Origin: Bacteroidales bacterium UBA4116
GTDB taxonomy: Bacteria; Bacteroidota; Bacteroidia; Bacteroidales; Tannerellaceae
Assembly: GCA_002381645.1 (NCBI GenBank)
Contig: DFXE01000011.1
Coordinates: 186,001 to 250,000, forward strand
Reading direction: 5' to 3'
Length of the DNA: 64,000 nt
Positions 43,988 through 54,402 of the stretch are shown here, in pieces. Position 1 is the stretch's first letter. Every line of letters begins with the position of its first letter. A program made the translations under genes and the position numbers. The notes under the pieces were generated by a model. That model did not search any database. It saw nothing but the letters and a program-made list of their open reading frames with translations, and was not told the DNA's origin.

Positions 43988-46900
43988 ATGATGAACAAAC
44001 AAGTGGCTTTTTGTAAAAGCGGGCTCCGTTTTGCTCTTTGTTTTATGTTAGCAACCGTCGGTGTGATGCCGGCAGTATATGCGAACCAGCCCAAAGCAGC
44101 AATCAACCAGCAGGCCCGCAAAGTTACCGGAACGGTAAAAGATGTAAGGGGTGAAACCCTTATCGGAGTAAATGTTATTGAAAGAGGTACTACAAATGGT
44201 ACAATCACAGATTTTGATGGAAATTATTCTTTAGATGTAGGAGCCAATGCAATTTTGGAATTCTCTTACATAGGTTATGTAACGCAGTCGCTTCCCGTGT
44301 CGGGAAATGTTCTGAATGTGGAGTTGAGGGAAGATACCCAAAACCTTGACGAAGTGGTAGTGGTAGGCTATAGTACCCAGCAGAAAAAGGACATTACCGG
44401 TTCTGTTGCCGTAGTCGACACAAAAGAATTACTTAAATCGACCGGTGTGTCTGCTGCTCAACAATTACAAGGAAAAGCGGCAGGTGTCTATATCGGTACG
44501 TCTGGTGCGCCGGGATCACAGGCAATGGTTCGTATCCGAGGTGTTAGTACGGTTAACGATAATGGACCTTTATACGTAATAGATGGAGTATCTACCCGTA
44601 ACCAGGATATAGCATCAATTAATCCTAATGACATTGAATCCATGCAGGTATTGAAAGATGCTTCCGCTGCTGCGATTTATGGAGCACAAGCTGCCAACGG
44701 GGTTATTTTGATAACGACAAAACGGGGGAATAAAACCGGACAACCGACATTGAGTTATGACGGATATGTGGGTGTTCAAAACACTACGAAAAGGTATGAT
44801 GTATTGAATTCCGACGATAGATTGAACTTGGAATGGAATGCCAAAGCTAACAATTATAAGATTTTAGGTTCCGATAATCTTCCTTCCCATGTACAATTCG
44901 GTACGGGAGCGACTCCTAAGATTCCTAATTACTTAACACTTGCCGGCGCCGGAGGTAGAACGGACATCGATCCTAATGACTATAGTTTTCCGGATAATTT
45001 AATGGTGCCATATTCCAATACCAATTGGTGGGATGAACTTGATCGTACGGGAGTTATCCAAAATCATCAGGTGTCATTGTCAGGCGGAACCGATAAAGGA
45101 CAGTATACGATGAGCGCCAACTATTTCAAACAAGATGGTACTCAGATCGATACTTATTTTAAACGTTATCAGGTACGTGCTAATACCTCATTCAATATCC
45201 GTCCGTGGTTACGTTTTGGTGAAAACCTTACTTTTGCTTATATGCAGGATTTAGGCCGTAATGCTGAAACAGGAGAGGCTACAGGTTATTCATGGACCTA
45301 TCGTGCATCACCCTGGGTTCCTGTGTATGATATTCAAGGTAACTTTGCCGGTTCAAAAATAGCCGGTACAGGTAACTGGCAAAATATTATTGCCAACAGG
45401 AAACGTGAAAGGGATAATTATTGGCATAATTCACGTGTCTTTGGTAATATGTGGGGAGAACTTGATCTGTATAAAGGACTAATGTTCCGTACAAGTTTCG
45501 GTATCGATTACCGTACGAATTACTCTTATTATATGAGTAAGAAAAATCCGGAATTCTCAGAATCCCCAGGTAAAAACTATTTTAATGAACAAGCGGGACA
45601 CAGGCTTCGTTGGGTCTTTACCAATACATTAACTTATACCAATACATTTAATGAAATACATAAATTAAATGTGTTATTAGGTACCGAGGCTATAAAAGAT
45701 AATTTGGGCCATGAAATGGAAGCGCGCCGTTATAATTACCTATATGAAGACAATGTAAATACATGGACATTAGGTATGGGTGAATTTAATGATGAACGTA
45801 CAAATAATTCATGGTACCATGGAAAAATGGCTTTATTCGGTATATTTGGCCGTGTTGATTATTCTTTTATGGATAAATATTTATTGACTGCAAATATTCG
45901 TCGTGATGGTGTATCACGTTTTGCTAAAACTAACCGTTACGGATGGTTCCCTTCCGTATCCTTGGGATGGCGTTTATCAGAAGAAGGTTTTATGGAAACA
46001 ACCCGTGACTGGCTGGACGATTTAAAAATTCGTGCTGGATATGGTCAGACAGGTAATGCAGAAGTACCACGGTCTGCAAATTTCGCGAATGAGTTTACTA
46101 CCGAAACACGTTATACGGATTATGATATTAATGGAACAAATACCAGTTCATTAGGATATCGTTTACAAAGGTATGGTAACGAAGATACCAAATGGGAGTC
46201 TACAGAGACTTATAATATAGGTTTGGACGCAACTGTCTTAAATGGAAAATTCGGACTGGGTTTTGAGTATTATATCAGGAACACTACTGATATGTTAGTA
46301 AAGGCAGCATATTCCCATTTAGCCGGAGAAGGCGATGCTCCTTATGTTAATTACGGAGACTTGCAAAATAAAGGTTGGGAATTAAGTTTGAATTACCGTG
46401 ATTCAAAAGGGGATTGGGCATGGAATGTAGGTTTAAACCTGTCTCAATATAAAAATGAGATAAAGAAACTTTCAGATTCAGATGATTTTTCTCTTTGGGG
46501 GTACGGTGCACGTTTCGAAGGTACGCCTGTTACAAGAACAACAAAGGGACAACCTATATCCATGTTTTACGGATATAAAGTAGACGGTTTCTATGAAAAC
46601 GCACAACAGGTATTGGACCGCTTACCATTAGGAACAGATATTAAAACACTTGAACAAGCGGAAACATACGTTGGAAAGTTTAGGTTTGCAGATGTAAACG
46701 GTGATGGCAAATTGAATAGTGATGACCGTACTTACATCGGAAATCCTCACCCGGATTTGATCGCAGGTTTGAATTTAGGCTTATCTTACAGGAATTTTGA
46801 CCTGACGGCATTTTTCTATTCGACGATTGGAAACGATATCTTTAACAATACTAAGTATTTTACTGATTTCTGGTTGTTTGAAGGAAACAAATCATCCCGT

Positions 46901-47269
46901 ATGCGGGATAAATCATGGACACCTGAAAATCCTAATGCTACTTTACCTATTTTGGATTATGGTGACATGTATTCCGGAACTAATCCCAGTTCATATTATG
47001 TAGAAGACGGTTCTTTCCTGAGATTGAAGAACCTGGTAATCGGATACACAGTTCCGAAACAGGTATTGCAAAAAATAGGTGTTGCTAACCTCCGTGTATA
47101 TGTACAGGCAGAAAATCTCTTTACAATTACCGGATATGATGGTTTAGATCCTGAAACAACGAATGCTAATATCAGTGATGGAAACGAGTCGGATTTAAGG
47201 AGAGGTATTGATATGGGGGGATGGCCAACATTAAGAACTTTTGCGTTAGGTGTTAATTTTACTTTTTGA
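43988..47269 (+). CDS. SusC/RagA-type TonB-dependent transporter (locus 2)
   Basis: A 1093-residue outer-membrane transporter. Signal peptide ends near residue 32 (MPAVYA). The regulatory-like domain reads GVNVIERGTTNGTITDFDGN, close to that of locus 1. DEVVVVGYS precedes the plug (RIRGVSTVNDNGPLYVIDGV), and the barrel ends ALGVNFTF with a terminal Phe. The partner SusD starts 35 bases on. The gene could start at 43988 or at the next codon, also ATG. The substrate is unknown; no enzymes are linked. Confidence 0.95.
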   Translation: MMNKQVAFCKSGLRFALCFMLATVGVMPAVYANQPKAAINQQARKVTGTVKDVRGETLIGVNVIERGTTNGTITDFDGNYSLDVGANAILEFSYIGYVTQSLPVSGNVLNVELREDTQNLDEVVVVGYSTQQKKDITGSVAVVDTKELLKSTGVSAAQQLQGKAAGVYIGTSGAPGSQAMVRIRGVSTVNDNGPLYVIDGVSTRNQDIASINPNDIESMQVLKDASAAAIYGAQAANGVILITTKRGNKTGQPTLSYDGYVGVQNTTKRYDVLNSDDRLNLEWNAKANNYKILGSDNLPSHVQFGTGATPKIPNYLTLAGAGGRTDIDPNDYSFPDNLMVPYSNTNWWDELDRTGVIQNHQVSLSGGTDKGQYTMSANYFKQDGTQIDTYFKRYQVRANTSFNIRPWLRFGENLTFAYMQDLGRNAETGEATGYSWTYRASPWVPVYDIQGNFAGSKIAGTGNWQNIIANRKRERDNYWHNSRVFGNMWGELDLYKGLMFRTSFGIDYRTNYSYYMSKKNPEFSESPGKNYFNEQAGHRLRWVFTNTLTYTNTFNEIHKLNVLLGTEAIKDNLGHEMEARRYNYLYEDNVNTWTLGMGEFNDERTNNSWYHGKMALFGIFGRVDYSFMDKYLLTANIRRDGVSRFAKTNRYGWFPSVSLGWRLSEEGFMETTRDWLDDLKIRAGYGQTGNAEVPRSANFANEFTTETRYTDYDINGTNTSSLGYRLQRYGNEDTKWESTETYNIGLDATVLNGKFGLGFEYYIRNTTDMLVKAAYSHLAGEGDAPYVNYGDLQNKGWELSLNYRDSKGDWAWNVGLNLSQYKNEIKKLSDSDDFSLWGYGARFEGTPVTRTTKGQPISMFYGYKVDGFYENAQQVLDRLPLGTDIKTLEQAETYVGKFRFADVNGDGKLNSDDRTYIGNPHPDLIAGLNLGLSYRNFDLTAFFYSTIGNDIFNNTKYFTDFWLFEGNKSSRMRDKSWTPENPNATLPILDYGDMYSGTNPSSYYVEDGSFLRLKNLVIGYTVPKQVLQKIGVANLRVYVQAENLFTITGYDGLDPETTNANISDGNESDLRRGIDMGGWPTLRTFALGVNFTF

Positions 47270-47304
47270 TAAGTGAAAATAAATCATAAAAAGAATTTGC
47301 AATT

Positions 47305-49047
47305 ATGAAACATAAATTTTTAGCAATAATAGGATTTTCTGCTTTGTTGACGCTGGGTTCCTGCGGAGAAGATTTCCTCTATGTTGCTCCTCAAGGGAGT
47401 ATAGACGAGGACGCGTTGACAAACGAAACCGGAGTTGAATTATTAGTAATTAATTCGTATGCCGTATTAACAGCGCAGGAGTGGGGCGCCAGTTTGTGGA
47501 ACTGGGCGCAAGGCGGTATGTATGGTGGAGATGCCAATAAAGGATCGGATCCCGGGGACCAATCCATTTTGAACGAAATGGAACTATATAAAACTATGGC
47601 TACCAATGGTTACATCAACGATAAGTGGAGAGTAACATACAGGGGCGTTAAGCGTATAAATATCGCACTGCAGGTAATGGCTAATGTTACGGATATGTCG
47701 GAAGAACTAAAAATTACCCGTAAAGCAGAATTATATTTTTTACGTTCATTGCTTTATTTCGACGCATTAAAGAATTTTGGTCCGTACATCCCTTATATTG
47801 ATGAAAGTATTGAAGATATTGATCCAAAAGTCTACAATGATAAGGATATTTATCCCAATGTTCTGGCAGATATTAAATTTGCAGCTGATAATTTACCTGC
47901 AACTCCTAGTGAACAAGGGCGTGCTTATAAGTGGGCGGCCGTAGCTTTAATGGCTAAGATGTATATGCAGATTGGTAATATGGCGGAGGCCAAACCATTA
48001 TTGGCAGACTTGTTAAGTAATGGAAATACTGCTACAGGGAAAAAATATGCTTTAGCAGATGATTTAAACCAAAACTGGGATTCGTTCAGGGATAATACCA
48101 GCCCGGAATCGATATTTGAAATCCAATATTCATCGGATGCAAAATTCCAGGGTAATTCCAGTATGGCACTTTGTTATCCGCATAATTCAGGCCCAGGTGG
48201 CTGTTGTGGTTTTTATCAACCTTCTTTTGAATTAGTAAACTCATTCCAGGTGGATGAAAACGGTTTACCTTATCTTAACGGTGAATATCGTAATAAACCT
48301 ACCGTTTCAAAGAAAGTAGAAGGCGATGAATATGCAACAAATGATCCTAATATACCTGTAGATCCGCGTTTGGATTTTGCCGTTGGACGTTATCATGTTC
48401 CTTATAAGGATTGGGGATACCCTGCCTCTGATTGGATACGTAATCCTGTAAATGGTGGTATTTTCTTACCCAAAAAACACGTCTACACAAAAGCTATGTT
48501 TGATGCGGGAGAAGGTAAAAAAGATATGTATGACGGATGGGCTCCAGGTTCTGCCATGAACATACAATATTTAAGCGTACGTGATGCCATGTTACTGTAT
48601 GCAGAATGCCTCGCTAATGATGGAGATTTAAAAGGTGCCATGGATCTTGTAAATCAAATCCGCAAACGCGCTTCTTTAGATGTAAATATTATTAAAAAGG
48701 AAGACGGAACGCCTGCTGCCAATTATAAAATATCAGAATATCCGGCATCTCATGCAGCATTTAGTGATAAAAATACCTGTATTAAAGCTATCCGTATGGA
48801 ACGTAAGCTGGAATTGGCAATGGAAGGACAACGTGCGTTTGATCTGTTCCGTTGGGGAGGCGATTATATGGCTCAGGAACTTCACGCCTATGTTGATTAT
48901 GAAAAGCAATATATCCCTAAATTTGTCGGTGCGGACAAGTTGTCGCCTGCAAGGACAATGTTCCCTGTGCCTGATGATCAAATTAATACAATGGGTACGG
49001 ACGAGAGTGGTAAACCTTACCTTGTTCAGCCTGATGCATGGAAATAA
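47305..49047 (+). CDS. SusD/RagB-type surface lipoprotein (locus 2)
   Basis: A 580-residue SusD-family lipoprotein (lipobox LLTLGSC, Cys 20, then acidic GEDFLY). Hallmarks are ELYFLRSLLYFDALKNFGPY near residue 145, RAYKWAAVALMAKMY, and the C-terminal MERKLELAMEGQRAFDLFRW. It binds substrate and closes the SusC barrel. A GC-rich terminator follows, which may also stop transcription of the tRNA on the other strand. Confidence 0.95.
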   Translation: MKHKFLAIIGFSALLTLGSCGEDFLYVAPQGSIDEDALTNETGVELLVINSYAVLTAQEWGASLWNWAQGGMYGGDANKGSDPGDQSILNEMELYKTMATNGYINDKWRVTYRGVKRINIALQVMANVTDMSEELKITRKAELYFLRSLLYFDALKNFGPYIPYIDESIEDIDPKVYNDKDIYPNVLADIKFAADNLPATPSEQGRAYKWAAVALMAKMYMQIGNMAEAKPLLADLLSNGNTATGKKYALADDLNQNWDSFRDNTSPESIFEIQYSSDAKFQGNSSMALCYPHNSGPGGCCGFYQPSFELVNSFQVDENGLPYLNGEYRNKPTVSKKVEGDEYATNDPNIPVDPRLDFAVGRYHVPYKDWGYPASDWIRNPVNGGIFLPKKHVYTKAMFDAGEGKKDMYDGWAPGSAMNIQYLSVRDAMLLYAECLANDGDLKGAMDLVNQIRKRASLDVNIIKKEDGTPAANYKISEYPASHAAFSDKNTCIKAIRMERKLELAMEGQRAFDLFRWGGDYMAQELHAYVDYEKQYIPKFVGADKLSPARTMFPVPDDQINTMGTDESGKPYLVQPDAWK

Positions 49048-49072
49048 ATAGAATTAAATAATTTAAAAGAAG

Positions 49073-49099
49073 AGGCCATCCAACCGGATGGCCTTTTTT
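49073..49099. terminator. Terminator, possibly bidirectional
   Basis: AGGCCATCC and GGATGGCCT pair around AACC, with T5-6 after it on the plus strand. On the minus strand CTTCTTTT follows, so it may also end the tRNA transcript, whose 3' end is only 4 bases away. Confidence 0.9.
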
Positions 49100-49102
49100 A
49101 TG

Positions 49103-49175
49103 AGCGGTAGGCGAGGTTCGAACTCGTGACCCTCAGCTTGGGAAGCTGATGCTCTACCAACTGAGCTACTACCGC
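49103..49175 (-). tRNA. tRNA-Gly (anticodon CCC)
   Basis: Read on the minus strand: acceptor GCGGTAG/CTACCGC, D-arm AGTTGGTA flanked by GCTC/GAGC, anticodon stem TCAGC/GCTGA with loop TTCCCAA (anticodon CCC), and T-loop TTCGAAC. The discriminator base is T, as for glycine. One A-C mismatch closes the T stem. CCA is not encoded. It decodes GGG. Confidence 0.95.
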
Positions 49176-49185
49176 AAGGATTTTG

Positions 49186-49221
49186 CAAATGTAATAAATC
49201 TTTCTTTTTTTAGTATTTTTG
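49186..49221. promoter_or_regulatory. -7 elements of tRNA-Gly (minus) and argB (plus)
   Basis: Minus strand TACATTTG at 49186-49193 lies 10 bases before the tRNA 5' end. Plus strand TATTTTTG at 49214-49221 lies 23 bases before the argB start. The latter argues against any start before 49245. Confidence 0.6.
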
Positions 49222-49244
49222 CCGTAAATAATCTGAATAGACGA

Positions 49245-50012
49245 ATGGAGAAACTGACATTGATTAAGGTAGGAGGTAAAATCGTTGAAGAAGAAAAGTC
49301 GTTAAATCAACTTTTGGTTGATTTTTCCAATGTACCGGGCTATAAAATTTTGGTTCACGGTGGAGGGAGATCCGCTACACAACTGGCGGCTAAGTTAGGT
49401 GTCGAAACTCAAATGGTAAATGGCCGGCGGATAACCGATAAAGAAATGCTGAAGGTGGTGACTATGGTTTATGGCGGTTTGGTTAATAAAAATATTGTGG
49501 CGCATTTGCAGAAACTGGATATTAACGCAATTGGATTAACCGGAGCCGATATGAATCTGATCCGTTCCGTAAAACGGCCTGTAAAAGAGGTGGATTACGG
49601 GTATGTGGGCGATGTGGCAGAGGTCAATGCCGGTCTGCTTTCCGCGTTTATACAGGAAGGCCTTGTTCCCGTTATTGCCCCGTTGACGCATGATAAACAG
49701 GGTAATTTATTAAATACAAACGCCGATACCATAGCCGGAGAAGTGGCGAAAGCATTAGCCGCTTATTTTGAAGTTACACTCGTCTATTGTTTTGAGAAAA
49801 AAGGAGTTTTGTCGGATGAAAACAATGAGGATAGTGTTATTCCTGAAATAAACTACTCTACGTTTCTACGGTATGTAGAGCGGGGAATTATAAAGGACGG
49901 AATGATACCTAAGCTTGAAAATTCATTTCAAGCGATAGAGGCCGGAGTTAAAGAAGTTATTATCACCCAGGCATCCGGCCTATGTAAAGGTAAAGGTACG
50001 CGAATAATTTAA
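49245..50012 (+). CDS. argB: N-acetylglutamate kinase (or N-succinylglutamate kinase)
   Basis: A 255-residue amino-acid kinase of ArgB type. Features are LIKVGGKIVEEE (phosphate-binding Lys and GG), ILVHGGGRSATQLAAKLG, VNGRRITDKEMLKVV (the substrate-binding Arg), and the C-terminal IKDGMIPKLENSFQAIEAGV. It phosphorylates N-acylglutamate in arginine synthesis. Some Bacteroides use N-succinyl rather than N-acetyl intermediates, and sequence alone does not decide. It stands alone here, away from other arg genes. The ATG at 49245 fits the family length and the promoter; an upstream start would overlap the tRNA. Confidence 0.95.
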   Translation: MEKLTLIKVGGKIVEEEKSLNQLLVDFSNVPGYKILVHGGGRSATQLAAKLGVETQMVNGRRITDKEMLKVVTMVYGGLVNKNIVAHLQKLDINAIGLTGADMNLIRSVKRPVKEVDYGYVGDVAEVNAGLLSAFIQEGLVPVIAPLTHDKQGNLLNTNADTIAGEVAKALAAYFEVTLVYCFEKKGVLSDENNEDSVIPEINYSTFLRYVERGIIKDGMIPKLENSFQAIEAGVKEVIITQASGLCKGKGTRII

Positions 50013-50021
50013 AAAGCAAGT

Positions 50022-50693
50022 TTAGCGTGTAATTTCCCTTATCTTCATATTCCGGAACCAGATGGTTGCATTCCCGTGTTTACCCTGTAATCCTATATAA
50101 CCTTTGGTAGGTAGTTCCGCGAACGGTTTCGGCAACCAGCTTGGTATCTCTGAGCCATCCGGATTAACGGTGCCGGAAGTCCACTGGCTCATATCCATCT
50201 CGGTAACCTTTTTGCCATTTAATATAACGGAAATCCGCTGGCCTATACATTTTACCCGCATATGATTCCATTCGCCGGGCTTTTTTACTACTTTATCCAT
50301 TCTCGGGCCTAAATGGCCATATATCGCACCGCATCTTTCATATGGTTTACTGTCGGCCCATTTCTCATAATGATCGTCGGCAATTTGTATTTCTACAGAG
50401 TTCGGGATCCAGTCATTAATGTCTGTGCAGTACACTACTACCCCGCTATTTGTTCCTGCGTCCGTTTTAAAATCCAGATCCAGTTCAAAATTTTCATATT
50501 CTGTTGTACTCCAGATGGACTCATCCTTTGTGGCAGTCAGAACACCGTCGGTTTGACTCCATACCTCAGGATTATACGTAGCTCCGGACAAATCGTTTCC
50601 AAAAAGTGGTTTCCAGGTAAACTCATTGGATTTCACCAATTGAATATTGCATACACTAGTTATGCCTATCATTAAAAAGAGTAAGTATTTCAT
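50022..50693 (-). CDS. DUF1080 protein (3-keto-disaccharide hydrolase family)
   Basis: A 223-residue exported protein. The signal peptide covers about residues 1-22. The concanavalin-like beta-sandwich has FTWKPLFGNDLSGATYNPEV, TDAGTNSGVVVYCTD and the conserved PGEWNHMRVKCIGQRISVIL, ending GYIGLQGKHGNATIWFRNMK. The DUF1080 family binds or cleaves glycosides, and some members hydrolyse 3-keto sugars after dehydrogenation. No partner dehydrogenase is nearby. I use ATG 50693. It is convergent with argB, 9 bases apart. Confidence 0.88.
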   Translation of the reverse strand: MKYLLFLMIGITSVCNIQLVKSNEFTWKPLFGNDLSGATYNPEVWSQTDGVLTATKDESIWSTTEYENFELDLDFKTDAGTNSGVVVYCTDINDWIPNSVEIQIADDHYEKWADSKPYERCGAIYGHLGPRMDKVVKKPGEWNHMRVKCIGQRISVILNGKKVTEMDMSQWTSGTVNPDGSEIPSWLPKPFAELPTKGYIGLQGKHGNATIWFRNMKIREITR

Positions 50694-51186
50694 AAGCGTT
50701 ATAATTATATATAAAAATAAAATCCAAATATAGTCATTAATTACTGGGGGCAAATGAGTATATGCATATAAAATGTTGATGGTTAACTCATAATATGAAT
50801 AAATTTAAGTTTTACTAATGGAATTGTCAAATTGTAAATTAACAGAACGATAATTAACAAATCAATAACGGTATTACTGTTATGATTTCTTGTTTGCGCC
50901 ATGTTTCTCTATCAATATGATAATAATTTGAAGATATTGATACAAAGATGTAAGGAAAACTTATGGGTAGATTTAAAAAATCTATTTAAAAGAAGTGTCA
51001 AAAGGTTTAAAATGCCCAATTTATTCTTAATTTTGCAAAATGAATCTTTACGTTTATTATTGTTTAGATTAATTGCGATAGTTGTGTTTTAAAAATATAA
51101 GATTTTGGCTGAGTAACTAAGGTTTTATATATAATAGTCTGTGAATAAAACAATTGTGTGTTAAATTAAATTCAAAAAGAGTGTTT
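50694..51186 (+). other. Gap and leader of SusCD cassette 3
   Basis: A non-coding stretch of about 490 bases. TAACGGTATTACTGTTA at 50866-50882 is a near-palindrome and may be an operator. TAATTTTG (51028-51035) is the likely -7 element, implying a leader of about 150 bases. Just before the start is TCAAAAAGAGTGTTT, shared with the cassettes at 58112 and 63905. A 63-codon ORF here (50901-51092) shows no recognisable features. Confidence 0.5.
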
Positions 51187-54100
51187 ATGGAAAAAAGATT
51201 GACTTATCTTTTAGTATGCTTTATTCTAAGCATAGGTCTCGTAACGGCTCAAACCACACGGATAACAGGAACTGTTATTTCTGTGGATGACGGCGAGCCT
51301 GTAATCGGCGCTTCCGTGATAGTAAAAGGTACCACCGTGGGAACGGTTACTGATTTTGACGGGGCGTTTTCATTAAATGTACCACAGGATGCCAGAACAG
51401 TTGTCGTATCTTACGTAGGTATGATCAGCCAGGAATTACCTATTCAACCGTCTATGCGGGTATTATTAAATTCGGATACCCAAAAACTGGATGAGATCGT
51501 GGTAACGGCATTGGGAATTTCAAAAGAAAAGAAAGCATTAGGATATGCTGTTCAGAATGTAAATTCCGATCAGTTGTCACAAGCGGCAAATACCAGTTTG
51601 TCAGGTGCTTTGCAAGGAAAAGTATCGGGTGTGGAAATTGCGCCATCATCAGGTATGCCTGGTGCCTCTTCGAAAATAACGATTCGTGGATCACGTTCTT
51701 TTACCGGTGATAACACCCCATTATATGTGATAGACGGCATGCCGATAGCTTCTACTCCTGATGTGGATACGGAAAATTCGGTAACGAAGACTGACTACGC
51801 TAACCGTGCTGTTGACCTTGATCCGAATGATATCGAAAGTATCAATATATTAAAAGGACAAGCTGCTTCTGCCCTGTATGGTATGCGTGCTTCCAACGGT
51901 GTGGTTGTTATAACTACCAAAAGTGGAAGAGGAGCACAAAAAGGTAAACCTCAGGTAACCATCTCTTCCAATCTTTCTTTTGATAAAATATCTACTTTAC
52001 CAGATTTCCAGAAAGAATTTGCCCAGGGAGGTTACGACTCCAACTATGGAGGAATATTATATAAACCGGTTAACGGTAGTTCCTGGGGACCTGCTATATC
52101 CAAATTGCCGGATGATCCTTTCTATGGTGGTAATACGGATAATGATTACACAACAGGTGGCAAGCATCCGGGTCAATATTATGTACCTCAACGTTTAAAT
52201 GCCGGTCTGGATCCTTGGGTAACACCTCAATCTTACAATAATGCCAAAGATTTTTTCAATACGGGAGTAACCTGGAGTAATTCGGCAAATATCGTACAGG
52301 GGTTTGATAAAGGGCATTATTCCTTTTCATTAGGAAATATGACTTCCGAAGGAATTGTTCCTTCTACCGGAATGGATCGTTATAATGCGAAGATGTCTGC
52401 TGAAGCAAAATTACATGATAACTGGACAACCGGATTTTCAGGAAATTTTGTTACTTCCAAGATCACAAAGCAACCTTCTGCTAATGACGGTGTTTTAGCT
52501 ACCGTATATGGCGCTCCTCCCAGTTATGATCTGGCAGGAATACCTCCGCATATGAAAGATGATCCCTATGCGCAAAATTCATATAGGGCTTTAAATTTCG
52601 ATGGAGCATATTGGGCAGTCCAAAATAATAAATTTACTGAACGGTCTCAACGTTTCTTTGGCAATGTTTATCTGAATTATACTACCCGTTTTAATACGGA
52701 TAATCATCAATTAAATGTTAAGTACCAGTTAGGAAATGACGCGTATACCACCAATTATTCGGATATTTTCGGTTATGGCCATGTGAACGGTCAGGGAGAA
52801 ATATGGGAATATAGCTATACGATCAATGAAATGAACTCCTTATTAACTGCCGCTTATACATGGACAATTAATGACGATCTGGTATTTGATGCATTAGTGG
52901 GTAATGAATTGATCGACTACAAAAAGAAAAACAATGAATCGTATGGTATGAATTTCAATTTTTCCGGATGGAACCATATGGAGAATGCTTCTGTATTCAA
53001 ATCAAAAGAGTCGTACCGTAAGAAACGGTCGGTAGGTACGTTCGGGAACCTGTCTCTGGCTTATAAAAACATGCTTTACCTGAGCGCTACAGGCCGTAAC
53101 GATGTGGTATCGAACATGCCCCGCAATAACCGTACTTTTTTCTATCCGTCCGTATCTTTAGGGTGGATATTTACAGAACTTGAGCCCCTTAAAAATGATA
53201 TTCTCACATTCGGAAAATTGAGAGCGTCTTATGCTGAGGTAGGCCAGGCCGGCGATTATTATGATACCTATTATAATATACCTGAATATGGCGGCGGTTT
53301 TTCCAGTGGTACGCCTATCATGTATCCTATCGGTAGTGTGGTGGCTTATGCTCCTTATTACATAGTATATGATCCTAACCTGAAACCGCAGAATACCAAA
53401 TCCTATGAAATCGGAGCCGATCTGACTTTCCTGAACGGATTGATCTCACTTAATTATACGTACTCCAGACAAAATGTAAAAGATCAGATATTTAAGGTGC
53501 CGTTGGCAGGTTCTACCGGTGCCGAAGAAATGGTGACAAACGGGGGTTCCATGCATACCAATGCGCATGAAATCACTTTGGGTGTATCACCGGTAAATAC
53601 CCGTGACTTTAAATGGGATTTTGCCTTTAATTTCTCTAAAATCGATAATTATGTCGATGAACTGGCCCCCGGAGTACCGAGTATTATGCTTGGTGGATTT
53701 GTTGAACCCCAGGTACGCGCCAATATAGGTGATAAATATCCGGTAATATACGGAGTTAGCTATTTGAGAAATGATGACGGGCAAATTGTTGTAGGTGAAG
53801 ATGGTCTGCCTATGATTGGCCCGGAAAAGGTGATCGGTAAAGTTTCTCCCGATTTCCGTCTTGGCTTCAATACCTCATTTGAATTCTACAAATTCCGTTT
53901 ATCTGCTGTATTGGATTGGAAGCAAGGAGGCCAGATGTATAGCGGTACATTAGGACTTTTAGATTTTTACGGAGTGAGTCAGAAATCGGCTGATTATCGT
54001 AAAAAAGAATCTTTCCTGTTTGAGAAGAATGCCGTAAAAATCACAGGTACCGATAGTAATGGAAATCCAACGTATGCACCTAATGATATACGTATTGACG

Positions 54101-54390
54101 GGAGTGATGCGGAAGGTTATTTTTCACATCTGAACGACATTTCGGAGTCTATGATTTATGATAACTCATTTATCAAATTACGTGAGATTGCTCTGAGCTA
54201 TCCTGTATATGATAAAAACTGGTTAAGAGTGAATGTAAATGTATTCGCCCGCAATATATTGGTATGGTCTGAATTGGAAGGGTTAGATCCCGAAGCTTCG
54301 CAAGGAAATAACAATATGGTAGGAGCTTTCGAACGTTTTTCTTTACCGGGAAGTTCAAGCTATGGTTTTGGTGTGAATGTTAAATTCTAA
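51187..54390 (+). CDS. SusC-type TonB-dependent transporter (cassette 3)
   Basis: A 1067-residue outer-membrane transporter. The signal peptide MEKRLTYLLVCFILSIGLVT ends at about residue 20. The regulatory-like domain reads GASVIVKGTTVGTVTDFDGA, then DEIVVTALGISKEKK (TonB-box area), plug with IRGSRSFTGDNTPLYVIDGM, barrel ending YGFGVNVKF. I chose ATG 51187, since the upstream ATG at 51154 would precede the signal peptide by 11 residues. Its N-terminal 90 residues and leader closely match the SusC genes at 58112 and 63905, while plug and barrel differ. The partner SusD is 12 bases on. Confidence 0.95.
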   Translation: MEKRLTYLLVCFILSIGLVTAQTTRITGTVISVDDGEPVIGASVIVKGTTVGTVTDFDGAFSLNVPQDARTVVVSYVGMISQELPIQPSMRVLLNSDTQKLDEIVVTALGISKEKKALGYAVQNVNSDQLSQAANTSLSGALQGKVSGVEIAPSSGMPGASSKITIRGSRSFTGDNTPLYVIDGMPIASTPDVDTENSVTKTDYANRAVDLDPNDIESINILKGQAASALYGMRASNGVVVITTKSGRGAQKGKPQVTISSNLSFDKISTLPDFQKEFAQGGYDSNYGGILYKPVNGSSWGPAISKLPDDPFYGGNTDNDYTTGGKHPGQYYVPQRLNAGLDPWVTPQSYNNAKDFFNTGVTWSNSANIVQGFDKGHYSFSLGNMTSEGIVPSTGMDRYNAKMSAEAKLHDNWTTGFSGNFVTSKITKQPSANDGVLATVYGAPPSYDLAGIPPHMKDDPYAQNSYRALNFDGAYWAVQNNKFTERSQRFFGNVYLNYTTRFNTDNHQLNVKYQLGNDAYTTNYSDIFGYGHVNGQGEIWEYSYTINEMNSLLTAAYTWTINDDLVFDALVGNELIDYKKKNNESYGMNFNFSGWNHMENASVFKSKESYRKKRSVGTFGNLSLAYKNMLYLSATGRNDVVSNMPRNNRTFFYPSVSLGWIFTELEPLKNDILTFGKLRASYAEVGQAGDYYDTYYNIPEYGGGFSSGTPIMYPIGSVVAYAPYYIVYDPNLKPQNTKSYEIGADLTFLNGLISLNYTYSRQNVKDQIFKVPLAGSTGAEEMVTNGGSMHTNAHEITLGVSPVNTRDFKWDFAFNFSKIDNYVDELAPGVPSIMLGGFVEPQVRANIGDKYPVIYGVSYLRNDDGQIVVGEDGLPMIGPEKVIGKVSPDFRLGFNTSFEFYKFRLSAVLDWKQGGQMYSGTLGLLDFYGVSQKSADYRKKESFLFEKNAVKITGTDSNGNPTYAPNDIRIDGSDAEGYFSHLNDISESMIYDNSFIKLREIALSYPVYDKNWLRVNVNVFARNILVWSELEGLDPEASQGNNNMVGAFERFSLPGSSSYGFGVNVKF

Positions 54391-54402
54391 AATATCATAA
54401 AA

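Noticed and set aside
43107..43988. FecI-FecR-type signalling by ECF copy 2 with SusC locus 2
   Set aside because: No anti-sigma gene, and the SusC lacks the N-terminal STN domain needed for that circuit.
50901..51092. 63-codon ORF in the gap before cassette 3
   Set aside because: It spans the likely promoter at 51028-51035 and has no conserved features.
50694..51186. Invertible promoter controlling the SusC cassette
   Set aside because: No pair of inverted repeats of suitable length and no site-specific recombinase in the window; the cassette repeats are direct.
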